A stretch of 64,000 nt of DNA from Paraflavitalea soli (GCF_003555545.1 NZ_CP032157.1:1988546-2052545), one strand, 5' to 3'. Positions 53,796-63,772 are shown, counted from the stretch's first letter. The notes: generated from the sequence alone by a model not told the origin. Numbers and translations: made by a program.

Positions 53796-54973
53796 AAACT
53801 GATCACCATCGCGCTGGCCCCTCCGCCTCCATTACAGATACCTGCAGCTCCGTATTGGGCCTTGTTTTGCTTGAGCACATGAATGAGGGTCACAATGATA
53901 CGGGCGCCGCTGGCACCCAGGGGATGACCAATACTCACAGCCCCTCCATGTACATTTACTTTGGCAGGATCGAGCTTCATGCGGCGTGTATTTTCAATGC
54001 CCACTACTGCAAAGGCTTCATTAAGCTCAAAATAGCCTATCTGGTCCAGGCTTAGGCCCGCTTTGGCTACCGCCTTGGGTAAGGCTATAGCAGGCGTAGT
54101 AGTAAACCATTCGGGTGCTTGTTCAGCATCGGCATAAGAAACTATTTTAGCCAATGGTTTTAATCCCAGTTCTTCGGCTTTCTCTTTGCTCATTAATACC
54201 AACGCCGCTGCACCATCGTTCATGGTGGAAGCATTGGCAGCTGTAACGCTGCCATCTTTCTGGAAAGCAGATTTCAGTTCGGGTATCTTATCAAACTTAA
54301 CATTGTAAGGCTCTTCATCTTTGGCAAACAAGATAGGCTCGCCCTTACGTTGGGGAATGGACACCGGCACCACCTCATCATTGAATTTGCCGGCAGCCCA
54401 GGCAGCCTGGCTACGCTTATAACTTTCAATGGCAAATGCATCCTGTTCTTCACGGCTAATGCCACATTCTCTGGCGCAGAGTTCAGCGGCATTACCCATG
54501 GCCTTGCCATCATATACGTCTGTCAATCCGTCTTTGGCCAGACCATCGATCAATCCTGCATTGCCATATTTATTACCCCAGCGCATCTGATCTACATAAA
54601 AAGGCACATTACTCATACTTTCCATGCCGCCGGCCACCACGATATCTGCATCACCCAGGGCTATGCTTTGCGCGGCCTGCGCAATAGCTTTCATGCCGCT
54701 GGCGCAAACCTTATTCACAGTAGTACAATTGACTTCGTTGGGCAGACCGGCCAATTTGGCTGCCTGGCGGGCAGGCGCCTGGCCCAGGTTGGCCTGCAGC
54801 ACACAGCCCATCAACACATCCTGTACCTGCTCCGGTTTAATACCTGCTCTTTCTACCGCCGCCTTAATGGCAATTGCGCCTAATTGAGTGGCACTGAAGT
54901 TTTTAAGACTTCCTCCAAAACTGCCTAATGGGGTACGTACAGCCGAGATAATATATACTTCGCGTTTGTTCAT
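53792..54973 (-). CDS. Acetyl-CoA C-acetyltransferase (thiolase)
   Basis: 393 residues. Condenses two acetyl-CoA to acetoacetyl-CoA or runs the reverse cleavage. Catalytic Cys90 ([10 protein letters not shown]), His350 ([10 protein letters not shown]) and Cys380 ([10 protein letters not shown]) are all in place, with [10 protein letters not shown] before the His. Length and motifs match the biosynthetic AtoB/PhaA type. First gene of a two-gene operon with the GNAT gene; a -7 box lies 45 bases upstream. Confidence 0.95.
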   Translation of the reverse strand: MNKREVYIISAVRTPLGSFGGSLKNFSATQLGAIAIKAAVERAGIKPEQVQDVLMGCVLQANLGQAPARQAAKLAGLPNEVNCTTVNKVCASGMKAIAQAAQSIALGDADIVVAGGMESMSNVPFYVDQMRWGNKYGNAGLIDGLAKDGLTDVYDGKAMGNAAELCARECGISREEQDAFAIESYKRSQAAWAAGKFNDEVVPVSIPQRKGEPILFAKDEEPYNVKFDKIPELKSAFQKDGSVTAANASTMNDGAAALVLMSKEKAEELGLKPLAKIVSYADAEQAPEWFTTTPAIALPKAVAKAGLSLDQIGYFELNEAFAVVGIENTRRMKLDPAKVNVHGGAVSIGHPLGASGARIIVTLIHVLKQNKAQYGAAGICNGGGGASAMVISL

Positions 54974-55017
54974 ATAGCTGATCTTTATAATAGAATTGGG
55001 TGATAACGACTCACTTA

Positions 55018-55025
55018 CAAACGTA
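55018..55025 (-). promoter_or_regulatory. -7 box for the thiolase operon
   Basis: On the minus strand TACGTTTG matches TAnnTTTG, 45 bases before the thiolase start. The -33 position is weak. Confidence 0.4.
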
Positions 55026-55038
55026 AAGATAACGATTG

Positions 55039-55545
55039 TTAGTTTGTCCGCAACTCATACCGCTGCTCTGTCACATTTTTTCCGAAGGGAGCTACAGCGG
55101 GCCGTTCTTCCACCAGCATAAATCCATGTCTTTTGTACAAAGCAACTGCAGTGGGTAATTCACTGGTGGTCCACAGGAAGGAAGCCCTATAACCAGCCTG
55201 GCGCAGAAAGTCCATGTATAATTCCAGGAGCTTTTTTCCCAGGCCAATACCCCGGTAATCAGGATGAAGAATGAAGTAACGCAACTGGGCCGCTTCCCCG
55301 CGGTGCATCAGCAACAAAAAGCCTACGATCTTTTGCTGGTGCTCACAAACCCATACACGGTCCCTGGCGGCATCGTATTGCTGATAAAATTCAACGAGGC
55401 CTGCTGCTACATAGGATTCAAAGGCAACACCATACTGGTATTCCCGGCTGTATAACCAGCCATGCAGGTAAGTTATATAACCAATATCTCCTGGCTGTAA
55501 AGTGGTGCGTATATGGATATCATTAAGATCGACTGCAGGCTGCAT
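55039..55545 (-). CDS. GNAT-family N-acetyltransferase
   Basis: 168 residues. LRYFILHPDYRGIGLGKKLLELYMDF is the acetyl-CoA loop, followed by ASFLWTTSELPTAVALYKRHGF and a C-terminal QRYEL strand. This sequence type is often found fused to MarR regulators; here the GNAT domain is alone. Substrate unknown. Confidence 0.88.
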   Translation of the reverse strand: MQPAVDLNDIHIRTTLQPGDIGYITYLHGWLYSREYQYGVAFESYVAAGLVEFYQQYDAARDRVWVCEHQQKIVGFLLLMHRGEAAQLRYFILHPDYRGIGLGKKLLELYMDFLRQAGYRASFLWTTSELPTAVALYKRHGFMLVEERPAVAPFGKNVTEQRYELRTN

Positions 55546-55670
55546 AGAAATAAATTTGAAGCCTAAAGATAATACTAGCCTTTAGTATTCACCACCCGAT
55601 ACTTGCGCAAAGTATAAGAGCTGATCGCGCAAACGACCAGCTCTGTATTATAGCGTACGGATCAAATAAA

Positions 55671-56408
55671 CTAACGTTGAATTCCCTCAAACTCGGCAGG
55701 CGTGGTACCTTCAATATAATCTTTGAACTTTTGTATATCGTGCTCTACGATCCTTTCAAAAGCCGGGTTTAATATCCTGGCAATAGCTACCCCAATATCT
55801 CCTGCCGGTGGCCGGTAAGTGATGGTTACCCGCAACTCAGTGCCTTCCTCCACATCCCTGAACTCTACCTTACCCGCATTCTCAATAGCTGATCCTGCAA
55901 TGGAATGCCATCCTATCAGTACCCCATATTCGTCTTTCACGATCTCTGCATTCCAGCGTATCCGGCCAAGGTTGGCAGGTACAATAGCTTCCCAACGGGA
56001 ATGAACCTGGTCTACTTCCCGCACTTTTGCCAGGTGATGCATAAAGGAAGGCAGGTTTTCCAGTTTGCGCCAAAAACGGTACACCTCATGCCTTGGCTTA
56101 TTCACTACCAGGGTGGTACGTACATTGATGGCCGCTGTTCGCCTTACATCCCTCGTTTTACCCATCGCAGCATAGGCAGGACAACTACCCGAAGCACCCC
56201 GGTACAACAAAAAGCCACCTATCATACCTTGCAGGAAACTCTTCACCGGATGCTTTGTAAAATGCCGTACACCATGGCCAATAAGGGCTACACCTGTGGT
56301 AGCTGACAATAACCGCTCAGGCCAGCTCACATTGATCACATTATTGGTTTTTATATTGGGCAAAACCGGATCATCCATCCAGGTTTTCATCGCATCATAT
56401 GTTTTCAT
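55671..56408 (-). CDS. DUF2892 membrane region fused to an SRPBCC (polyketide cyclase-like) domain
   Basis: 245 residues. Residues 25-85 have two short membrane segments with INVSWPERLLSATTGVALIG and FLLYRGASGSCPAYAAMG (DUF2892, YgaP-like). Residues 93-230 form an SRPBCC/START-like ligand pocket (INVRTTLVVNKPRHEVYRFWRKLENLPSFM, GTELRVTITYRPPAGDIG). The combination is found in many bacteria and linked to stress or osmotic genes only by context; here no such partner is adjacent. A hairpin (AGAGCTG with CAGCTCT, 55617-55643) follows. Confidence 0.88.
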   Translation of the reverse strand: MKTYDAMKTWMDDPVLPNIKTNNVINVSWPERLLSATTGVALIGHGVRHFTKHPVKSFLQGMIGGFLLYRGASGSCPAYAAMGKTRDVRRTAAINVRTTLVVNKPRHEVYRFWRKLENLPSFMHHLAKVREVDQVHSRWEAIVPANLGRIRWNAEIVKDEYGVLIGWHSIAGSAIENAGKVEFRDVEEGTELRVTITYRPPAGDIGVAIARILNPAFERIVEHDIQKFKDYIEGTTPAEFEGIQR

Positions 56409-56573
56409 ATCACTTTTTTGTTACTGGCTACTAAAACCCTGCCTACCAGAGAGTGCAGTTATTTACAGTCTGTTATGGGGAATATGAGCAACAGTTTGCC
56501 CCCAGGCTGTGCCCGGTTTGTTTTATCGCCGGAATTTGTGGAAATTGAGACAAACAGCATCCCTATTCACTAT

Positions 56574-57602
56574 ATGCAGCGAATACTTCTCCTGTTACTA
56601 CTTACTACATCGGTCAGTTACGGACAATCAGGCAGGAGCCAGGCATCGGCCATGGCCACAACCCTCTTGTCGGGACAAGATAGTGCCTTGCATTTATTTG
56701 AACAGGCACTGGAGTATATCCAGCGAAACCCTTTCAAAAAGGACATATCCTGGGACTCGTTGATTGCCACCTCCCGCGAACAATTGTCTGCAGCAACCTC
56801 CGTGCGCGATGCCCATACCGTGATCAACCAATGCCTGCAGCAGGTACAGGGTGCTCATAGTTTTGTAATGCCTGCCCGCCATGCGGCCCTGTACCATAAT
56901 GATACAGCCCAGCTTAAACGTATACCGGCGTTAAAAGAACTGGTAGGCGCCATGAGCGCTGAAATGATCGATCAGGGTATTGGATACATATCCGTGCCCT
57001 GGATCAGTAGTTCCGACCCGGCGGTATGTGCCCTGATAGCCGACAGCCTGCAATCGCTGATCGGACACCTGGCAAAGCAAGGGGCTACCCGCTGGATCAT
57101 CGACCTGCGTAAGAATATTGGCGGCAATTGCTGGCCTATGCTGGCAGGCATCGGTCCCCTGCTTGGCAATGGCGTATGTGGTTATTTTGTGCGCAAAGCA
57201 AGGGTAACCGACATCCGTTACCGGGAAGGTGCAGCCCTGCATAACAATACCACCATGTGCAAAGTCAGCAACCCGGTAACCCTTACCGATCAGCAACGAC
57301 AGCAGATAGTGGTCCTTACCGGGCCCAAAACTTCCAGTTCGGGCGAAATACTGGCCCTGGCCTTTAAAGGAATGCCGCAGGTACGCCTGATGGGAGAACC
57401 CACAGCAGGCTTAACAACTGCCAACACCACCTATGACCTGTTTGATGGCTCCACTCTTGTAGTGACCATTTGCCAGGAAGCCGACAGGACCGGCAGGATC
57501 TGTGAAGGAAAGATCGTTCCTGACGATATTATTAAGTCCGATCCCCTTAAAGAGGAAGATGTGGTGAAAGCCAATGCCCTCATGTGGCTGCAAAGTAATT
57601 GA
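56574..57602 (+). CDS. Secreted S41-family (C-terminal processing-like) serine peptidase
   Basis: 342 residues from the ATG at 56574, which gives a signal peptide (MQRILLLLLLTTSVSYGQS); the frame runs 52 codons further up but without signal features. Core: IGYISVPWI, GATRWIIDLRKNIGGNCWPM and VVLTGPKTSSSGEILALAFKG, where the Ser before Gly-Glu is the nucleophile and GEPTAGLTTANT follows. No PDZ domain is seen, so this is a short-form member. Confidence 0.88.
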   Translation: MQRILLLLLLTTSVSYGQSGRSQASAMATTLLSGQDSALHLFEQALEYIQRNPFKKDISWDSLIATSREQLSAATSVRDAHTVINQCLQQVQGAHSFVMPARHAALYHNDTAQLKRIPALKELVGAMSAEMIDQGIGYISVPWISSSDPAVCALIADSLQSLIGHLAKQGATRWIIDLRKNIGGNCWPMLAGIGPLLGNGVCGYFVRKARVTDIRYREGAALHNNTTMCKVSNPVTLTDQQRQQIVVLTGPKTSSSGEILALAFKGMPQVRLMGEPTAGLTTANTTYDLFDGSTLVVTICQEADRTGRICEGKIVPDDIIKSDPLKEEDVVKANALMWLQSN

Positions 57603-57692
57603 GCATCCATAGCCATGCGCCTTTTAGCGATGAACAGGCAAGTCTCCACCTGCGGCTGGCAATTTCTTCGTAACTTTTAGGAAAATAACGAT

Positions 57693-57944
57693 ATGGCGCA
57701 AAGCAGGCATCGTCACAAACACGCGCATCCACATGCGCATCCCCCCCATCCCTCCCCGGGTTCCAGGCAACAGGCAAAACGCAAAGCGGTAACTATTATG
57801 ATGATCTTTCTGGGGGTATTAGGACTCTTTGTAGCTTATGTATCAGCAGGGCCTGAACTATTGTGGCTTACACTGGGCACCATAGCTGGTGTAGTGGCAG
57901 GATATTTTGTAGGACGCAGCATGGACAAGGCAGCCGCTAAATAA
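57693..57944 (+). CDS. Small membrane protein with a His-rich N-terminus
   Basis: 83 residues. The first 25 residues hold about ten His (RHRHKHAHPHAHPPHP), suggesting metal binding; two hydrophobic segments follow (TIMMIFLGVLGLFVAYVSAG, LLWLTLGTIAGVVAGYFVG) with a glycine-rich second helix. Family unknown. A terminator overlaps its end. Confidence 0.75.
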   Translation: MAQSRHRHKHAHPHAHPPHPSPGSRQQAKRKAVTIMMIFLGVLGLFVAYVSAGPELLWLTLGTIAGVVAGYFVGRSMDKAAAK

Positions 57945-57980
57945 AAAAAGTGATACCTCCTTCACAAGGTATCACCTTTT
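57943..57980. terminator. Bidirectional terminator between convergent small genes
   Basis: GTGATACCT and AGGTATCAC form a 9-bp stem, with an A run on the left and TTTT on the right, so it can serve both genes. Confidence 0.85.
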
Positions 57981-58007
57981 AGAATTAATAAGCAGGCAAG
58001 CAAACGT

Positions 58008-58262
58008 TTAGTTATCAAGCGCAGCGAAGAAAAATCCTTCTTCGCTAAGAACGTGTTCATTCGGTATAAATCTTAACAGCGATTCCCGCACCATATCTTC
58101 GGCAGCCTGTTGGTAACGGGTACCTACTTCCGGTGTTTTCAAAGCAAACTTCCAGCTTTGTATTTTCAGGATCGCAATTTTACTGGCATGGATCGTATGG
58201 TTCTCCAATAACTTAAACTTCTCTGCCAGGTAATCCTGGTCGTTTTGGATGTTGGGGTTCAT
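58008..58262 (-). CDS. Small helical protein of unknown function
   Basis: 84 residues, helical and charged (LAEKFKLLENHTIHASKIAILKIQSWKFA), no signal peptide or membrane segment. It lies between a terminator and the divergent P-type ATPase gene (92 bases between starts). Family not recognised. Confidence 0.6.
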   Translation of the reverse strand: MNPNIQNDQDYLAEKFKLLENHTIHASKIAILKIQSWKFALKTPEVGTRYQQAAEDMVRESLLRFIPNEHVLSEEGFFFAALDN

Positions 58263-58354
58263 AGGGATTGAATGTTTTGATCGAATAGCCTTACCAATAA
58301 TTAACGCAGGTGTAATATAGAAATTGTGTAGGTATAGCAGAAAAATACGATGTT

Positions 58355-61012
58355 ATGAACAAAGTTTCCATGGCCTGGTACAATCAATCAAAAGAAGAGA
58401 TCACTTCATCCTTCTCCGTTACCCCCAATGGTTTACCTGCCGCAGAAGCAGCCGAAAGGCTTAAAAAATTTGGTCCCAATACCCTGCCACCGCCCAAAGC
58501 TAAAAATATAGGGATCATCTTTCTCTCCCAGTTCCTCAGCCCCCTCATTTATGTATTGATCGGTGCAGCCATCCTGTCGGCCATCGCCGGGGAAGTCAAT
58601 GATGCGCTCTTCATCACCACCATCATTGTTATCAATGCCATCCTGGGCACCTGGCAGGAATGGCAGGCCGAAAACAGCGCCGCCGCCTTGAAAACCCTGG
58701 TAACCGTAAAAGCAAGGATCAAACGGGATGGGAAAATACTGGAAATAGATGCTGCAGAGATCGTACCGGGCGATGTGGTACTGCTCGAAAGCGGGGTAAA
58801 AGTGCCTGCCGATATCCGGTTGATCAAGGCCCGGGAATTAAACATTGAAGAAGCCCTGCTAACCGGCGAATCGCAACCAGTGACCAAGACGACGGAAACA
58901 TTACCGGACAAAGACCTTTCCCTGGGTGATCAGACCAATATGGCCTTTACAGCCACTACCGTGGTCAAAGGCCGTGGCTGGGGCTACGCAGTAGCTACGG
59001 CTAAGGATACCGAGATTGGCCGGATCGCGGGTTCACTCTCCGAAGGGAAAGCCGAAAAACCTCCCCTGATCCGGCGCATGGATGTTTTTTCACGGAAGAT
59101 CAGCATTGGAGTGATAATAGCCTGTTTGTTATTGGGCTTCATCGGCTGGTATCGGGGTATGCCCATCATGGAGATCTTCTTCCTGATGATTGCCGTGGGT
59201 GTATCTGCCATTCCGGAAGGACTGCCCGTTGCCTTAACCGTAGCCCTGTCGATTGGTACACGCCGGATGGCCAGGCGCAACGTGATCGTACGCAGGCTCC
59301 CCGCCGTAGAAGGCCTGGGTAGTTGTACCATGATCGCTTCGGATAAAACAGGCACATTGACCATGGACCAGCAATCGGTTAAAAAGATCGTGTTGCCGGG
59401 CAACCTGCTTTTCACTGTTACCGGTGAAGGCTATGATGGCGATGGGCAGATTAAAGATCATACTAAAAATGACCTCAGCGAGCTACCCGCCCCCTTACAA
59501 GCCTTCGTGCAGGCAGCAGTATTGTCCAATGAAGGGATATTGCGCAAGAATGGAGATGGATGGGAGCATACCGGCGATGCCATAGATGTAGCGCTGCTGG
59601 CCATGGCCTATAAAACAGGAGAGTCTCCAGACGCTTTCAGGAAAGACATTGAGATCGTTCAAATGGTGCCTTATGAATCGGAGAATAAATTCTCCGGTGT
59701 CTATTATAAACAAAATGACGAACTGTGTTTTGCGATGAAAGGCGCCCTGGAGATAGTAGCCAAAAGATTATCAGCCGATGACCGCCGCCGGGCGCATGAG
59801 GAATCAGAAAAGCTGGCGGAGGATGGTTACCGCGTATTGTCATTTGCCATGGGCAAAGTGGCGAATACCAACCAGGATCATTTGCCGGTGCTGCAATGGA
59901 TAGGGTTGGCAGGATTGATTGATCCGCTCAGACCGGAAGCGATACAGGCTGTAAAGGAATGCCAGGGAGCGGGTGTATCGGTCGTCATGGTAACCGGCGA
60001 TCATCCGGCTACAGCCCTCTACATTGCCAAAGACCTGGGCATTGCCGATCATAAAGACCACGTAATTACTGGCAAGGAACTCGGCTTGCTGGAAGAGCAA
60101 AATGCACAGTCGCTGGATGAACAATTACAACATAAAAAAGTATACGCGCGTGTAACGCCCCTGCAAAAGAAACGGATCGTTGAAAGCCTGAAGCAACAGG
60201 GCCACTTTGTAGCTGTAACAGGCGATGGCGCCAATGATGCACCAGCATTGAAAGCAGCGCATATTGGTATTGCCATGGGCAGTGGTACCGACCTCGCCAA
60301 AGAGACGGCCTCCCTGATCATTACCGATAACAATTTCGCTTCTATTGCAGCCGGCGTGGAAGAAGGCCGTTTTACGTACGACAACCTGCGCAAGATCATT
60401 TACCTGCTCATATCTACGGGAGTAGCAGAAATATTGCTGGTAGCCATCCCGATGATCATAGGCCTGCCGCTGCCTTTCCTGGCCGTACAGTTGTTGTGGC
60501 TAAACCTCGTCACCAACGGTATCCAGGAAATTGCGCTGGCTTTTGAAAAAGGCGATATGGCAGTGATGCAGCAACCGCCGCGCAAACCGGATGAGAATAT
60601 TTTCGACGCCATGATGCTGCAGGAAGTATTTATCTCCGCCGCCATGATGACCATCGTCACTGTTGGCGCCTGGTATTATCTCATAGAGATACAGGATATG
60701 GAAGCAAAACATGCCCGCACAGATGTAATGATGCTGATGGTACTGCTGCAAAACTTTCATGTATTCAACTGCCGGTCTGAAACCCGTTCTCTGTTTTCCA
60801 TTCCTTTCTCCCATAACAAGCTTATCGTAGTAGGTGTATTGCTGGCCCAGGGCGTCCATATCCTGGCAGCGTATATTCCCGGCCTCAACAGCACCCTGCA
60901 GCTGGAACCGGTACGTATGAATGAATGGCTGGTGCTGCTGGCGCTTTCTTGCAGCATCGTGCTGGTAATGGAGCTGTTCAAATGGATCAAACGTACGAAA
61001 TCGGTTGCGTAA
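58355..61012 (+). CDS. P2-type cation-transporting ATPase
   Basis: 885 residues with the full P-type plan: N-terminal actuator preface, TGES (170-173), TM4 IPEGLP (286-291), phosphorylated Asp330 in SDKTGTLT, nucleotide domain, TGDGANDAPALK hinge, and TM5-TM10. PEGLP in TM4 is typical of P2A/P2C (Ca2+, Na+/K+) pumps. In TM6 the family motif NLVTDG appears as NLVTNGIQEIALAFEKG, so the Asp that ligates Ca2+ in SERCA (Asp800) is Asn. Ion specificity is therefore open. Monocistronic. Confidence 0.93.
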   Translation: MNKVSMAWYNQSKEEITSSFSVTPNGLPAAEAAERLKKFGPNTLPPPKAKNIGIIFLSQFLSPLIYVLIGAAILSAIAGEVNDALFITTIIVINAILGTWQEWQAENSAAALKTLVTVKARIKRDGKILEIDAAEIVPGDVVLLESGVKVPADIRLIKARELNIEEALLTGESQPVTKTTETLPDKDLSLGDQTNMAFTATTVVKGRGWGYAVATAKDTEIGRIAGSLSEGKAEKPPLIRRMDVFSRKISIGVIIACLLLGFIGWYRGMPIMEIFFLMIAVGVSAIPEGLPVALTVALSIGTRRMARRNVIVRRLPAVEGLGSCTMIASDKTGTLTMDQQSVKKIVLPGNLLFTVTGEGYDGDGQIKDHTKNDLSELPAPLQAFVQAAVLSNEGILRKNGDGWEHTGDAIDVALLAMAYKTGESPDAFRKDIEIVQMVPYESENKFSGVYYKQNDELCFAMKGALEIVAKRLSADDRRRAHEESEKLAEDGYRVLSFAMGKVANTNQDHLPVLQWIGLAGLIDPLRPEAIQAVKECQGAGVSVVMVTGDHPATALYIAKDLGIADHKDHVITGKELGLLEEQNAQSLDEQLQHKKVYARVTPLQKKRIVESLKQQGHFVAVTGDGANDAPALKAAHIGIAMGSGTDLAKETASLIITDNNFASIAAGVEEGRFTYDNLRKIIYLLISTGVAEILLVAIPMIIGLPLPFLAVQLLWLNLVTNGIQEIALAFEKGDMAVMQQPPRKPDENIFDAMMLQEVFISAAMMTIVTVGAWYYLIEIQDMEAKHARTDVMMLMVLLQNFHVFNCRSETRSLFSIPFSHNKLIVVGVLLAQGVHILAAYIPGLNSTLQLEPVRMNEWLVLLALSCSIVLVMELFKWIKRTKSVA

Positions 61013-61186
61013 TTAATCGTGTGCCCGACGCCCGTTGGAATACCATCAAAACAAGTTAAAAAAGTATTGATGTTCAAAAGTCCGTTTTTTGCTAAATGGT
61101 TTTAGATAGCTATCTTCAGACCTTGGTGGAGAAAACTGAAGAGAAAGTTAAGAAAGGATGGCCATTTATAAAAAAGTGTTGCCTGT

Positions 61187-61219
61187 TTTGTTTAGAACCA
61201 CCTAAAACCTATACATTTA
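61187..61219 (+). promoter_or_regulatory. Promoter of the GMC dehydrogenase operon
   Basis: TTTG (61187-61190) and TACATTTA (61212-61219) with 21 bases between; the -7 box matches seven of eight positions. The ATG is 36 bases downstream. Confidence 0.45.
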
Positions 61220-61255
61220 TGCCACCTTTTTATATTAATTATTTAAACTTGCCAT

Positions 61256-63004
61256 ATGGGCGATCTGCAGATTAAAAAAAGTGCAAAGCAGTATGATGTA
61301 GTGATCGTAGGTTCCGGAGCGGGCGGAGGCATGGCTACTTATATCCTGGCCAATGCAGGATTGAAAGTATGTCTCATCGAGGCCGGACCTATGTATGACC
61401 CTAAGACGAACATCACGCAATTCAAAAACCCCTGGGAATCTCCCCGCCGTGGAGCCAGCACCAAGTACCGTCCGTTTGGAGACTTTGATGCCTGTTATTG
61501 GGGATGGGAAATTGATGGAGAGCCCTATACCAAAGAAAATGGTACGCAATGGGACTGGTGGCGCGCCCGTATGTTGGGTGGCCGTACCAATCACTGGGGC
61601 CGTATATCCCTCCGTTTCGGACCCAAAGATTTCAAACGCAAAAGTATTGATGGCCTGGGCGAAGACTGGCCTATCGGCTATGATGATATCAAACCATTTT
61701 ATGACCGTGTAGATAAACTGATTGGCGTATTTGGTACCAATGAAGGACTGCCCAACGATCCCGATGGTATCTTCCTGCCACCACCCAAGCCTCGCCTGCA
61801 CGAGCTGATGATCAAGAAAGCAGGAATTGCAGCCGGCGTACCCGTTATTCCTTCCCGCCTGTCGATCCTTACCAAGGCATTGCCCGGCAATAAAGACCGT
61901 GGTGAATGTATGTACTGTGCCCAGTGCGGAAGGGCCTGCTCTTATGCCTATGCCGACTTCTCCTCTTCTTCTGTACTGATCAAGCCCGCTTTGGCCACCG
62001 GCAATGTAGACCTGGTGACGAACGCGATGGCACGCGAAGTATTGACCGATCGCGAAGGAAAAGCCACCGGCGTTTCTTATGTGAACAAAGATGACCTGAA
62101 TGAATACCAGGTGAATGGCCGTGTAGTGATACTGGCAGCCAGCGCCTGTGAAAGTGCCCGCTTATTGTTGAACTCAAAATCTGCCCGTCATCCTAATGGT
62201 CTGGCCAATTCGAGTGATGTGGTTGGTAAATATTTACACGACTCTACCGGCACCGCCATGGGTGGTGTATTGCCCCAGCTCTTCGGCCGCAAGCGGTACA
62301 ACGAAGATGGTGTAGGTGGCATGCACGTTTATTCTCCGTGGTGGGGTGATAACAAGAAACTGGATTTCCCCCGCGGTTATCATATTGAATATTGGGGTGG
62401 TATGGGACAGCCGGCCTATGGTGTTGGCTGGGGTACCGAAGGCATGAATGGTAAGTTTGCTGTGAACGGCCAAAAGAAGGAAGCCGGCGGTTACGGTAAA
62501 TCACTGAAAGAAGATATCCGCTTCTTCTATGGCGCCAGCGTAGGCATGGCTGGTCGTGGCGAGGCCCTTTCCCTGGCAAGCAACTATTGCGCTATCGATC
62601 CCAATGTAGTGGACAAATACGGCATACCTGTACTGAAGTTCAATGTAAAGTGGTCAGAACATGAGATCAAACAGGTGAAGCATATGAAAGAAACCTTCCG
62701 GGAGATCATGCACAATATGGGCGCTGTGATCACCTGGGGAGATGATGGTACGGCAGCCAACAATTATGGCATCGATACACCCGGTAAGATCATCCATGAA
62801 GCAGGCACTGTACGTATGGGCAATGATGCCAAACATGCAGCCCTCAACAAATGGAGCCAGGCACACGATTGTAAGAACCTGTTCTGTGTAGATGGTGGTC
62901 AGTTTGTATCACAGGCCGATAAGAATATCACCTGGACCATCCTCGCCCTCTCTATGAGAGCCAGCGAATACATCATTGATGAAATGAAAAAGCAGAACAT
63001 TTAA
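61256..63004 (+). CDS. GMC-family FAD dehydrogenase with a four-Cys Fe-S-like motif
   Basis: 582 residues. FAD-binding VVIVGSGAGGGMATYI (15-30), LIEAGPMYDP, GGRTNHWGRIS, and the C-terminal HEAGTVRMG and NITWTILALSMRA. Residues 218-228 read CMYCAQCGRAC: Cys-x2-Cys-x2-Cys-x3-Cys, as in ferredoxin clusters, in the hinge region where FAD glucose dehydrogenases carry an Fe-S cluster. It has no signal peptide of its own. The gluconate-dehydrogenase-subunit-3-like protein next door carries a Tat signal and probably exports it by hitch-hiking. Substrate likely a sugar or sugar alcohol (inference). Confidence 0.92.
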   Translation: MGDLQIKKSAKQYDVVIVGSGAGGGMATYILANAGLKVCLIEAGPMYDPKTNITQFKNPWESPRRGASTKYRPFGDFDACYWGWEIDGEPYTKENGTQWDWWRARMLGGRTNHWGRISLRFGPKDFKRKSIDGLGEDWPIGYDDIKPFYDRVDKLIGVFGTNEGLPNDPDGIFLPPPKPRLHELMIKKAGIAAGVPVIPSRLSILTKALPGNKDRGECMYCAQCGRACSYAYADFSSSSVLIKPALATGNVDLVTNAMAREVLTDREGKATGVSYVNKDDLNEYQVNGRVVILAASACESARLLLNSKSARHPNGLANSSDVVGKYLHDSTGTAMGGVLPQLFGRKRYNEDGVGGMHVYSPWWGDNKKLDFPRGYHIEYWGGMGQPAYGVGWGTEGMNGKFAVNGQKKEAGGYGKSLKEDIRFFYGASVGMAGRGEALSLASNYCAIDPNVVDKYGIPVLKFNVKWSEHEIKQVKHMKETFREIMHNMGAVITWGDDGTAANNYGIDTPGKIIHEAGTVRMGNDAKHAALNKWSQAHDCKNLFCVDGGQFVSQADKNITWTILALSMRASEYIIDEMKKQNI

Positions 63005-63064
63005 TACAGCACACAGTAATTAGATTACAGAATCAAGCATTCAGAATCCATTATATAGAAAATT

Positions 63065-63748
63065 ATGGACAGAAGAAAATCCCTCAAAGCATTAGCATTA
63101 GGAACGCTTTCCGCCGGTGTACTGCTGGAAGCCTGTAATGATGGTGATGCAGATAAAAAAGCAGCGGAAGACAAAGCCAGGGCAGGTGCCGCTCCTGCTT
63201 CCACCATCGACCGGATGAAGGAAGAAGAAGCGCACTATAAAGCCGTAACTGCCGAAACCTTCTTTACGCCACAGGAAATGGCTACCATTACCATCCTGGG
63301 CGATATCATTATTCCCAAAGATGAAGTAAGCGGCAGCGCCTCCGAAGCCAAAGTGCCGGAGTTCATTGAATTTATTGTAAAAGACATGCCTGAGCACCAG
63401 ATACCCATGCGGGGTGGCCTGCGCTGGCTCGATATGCAATGCCTGAAGCGCTATGAAAAAGCGTTTAAGGATTGCGATCAGAAACAGCAAATGGAAATCG
63501 TAGATGAAATAGCCTGGCCTGCCAAAGCCAAACCGGAAATGGCGCAGGGCGTAGCTTTCTTCAACCTTATCCGCAACCTTACAGCCACAGGCTTCTATAC
63601 TTCTGAGATGGGAGTAAAAGACATCGGCTATGCAGGTAACAAGCCCAATAAATGGAATGGTGTACCGGATGATGTATTGAAGCAATACAACCTGGCTTAT
63701 ACTGAAAAGGAATTAAAGGAGTGTGTGAGCTACGATAACAAAGCGTAG
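63065..63748 (+). CDS. Gluconate 2-dehydrogenase subunit 3-like protein with a Tat signal
   Basis: 227 residues. N-terminus MDRRKSLKALALGTLSAG is a Tat signal (Arg-Arg), followed by LLEAC, a possible lipobox at about 20-24. Ala/Lys-rich linker to about 60, then the family core (FFTPQEMATITILGDIIIPKDE, FNLIRNLTATGFYTSEMGVKDIGYAGN). Small subunits of this type help fold or export the GMC partner. It starts 60 bases after the dehydrogenase and is followed by a terminator; no cytochrome c subunit is present within the window. Confidence 0.93.
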   Translation: MDRRKSLKALALGTLSAGVLLEACNDGDADKKAAEDKARAGAAPASTIDRMKEEEAHYKAVTAETFFTPQEMATITILGDIIIPKDEVSGSASEAKVPEFIEFIVKDMPEHQIPMRGGLRWLDMQCLKRYEKAFKDCDQKQQMEIVDEIAWPAKAKPEMAQGVAFFNLIRNLTATGFYTSEMGVKDIGYAGNKPNKWNGVPDDVLKQYNLAYTEKELKECVSYDNKA

Positions 63749-63772
63749 GCAGCTTCTTTAACAAAATTATAA

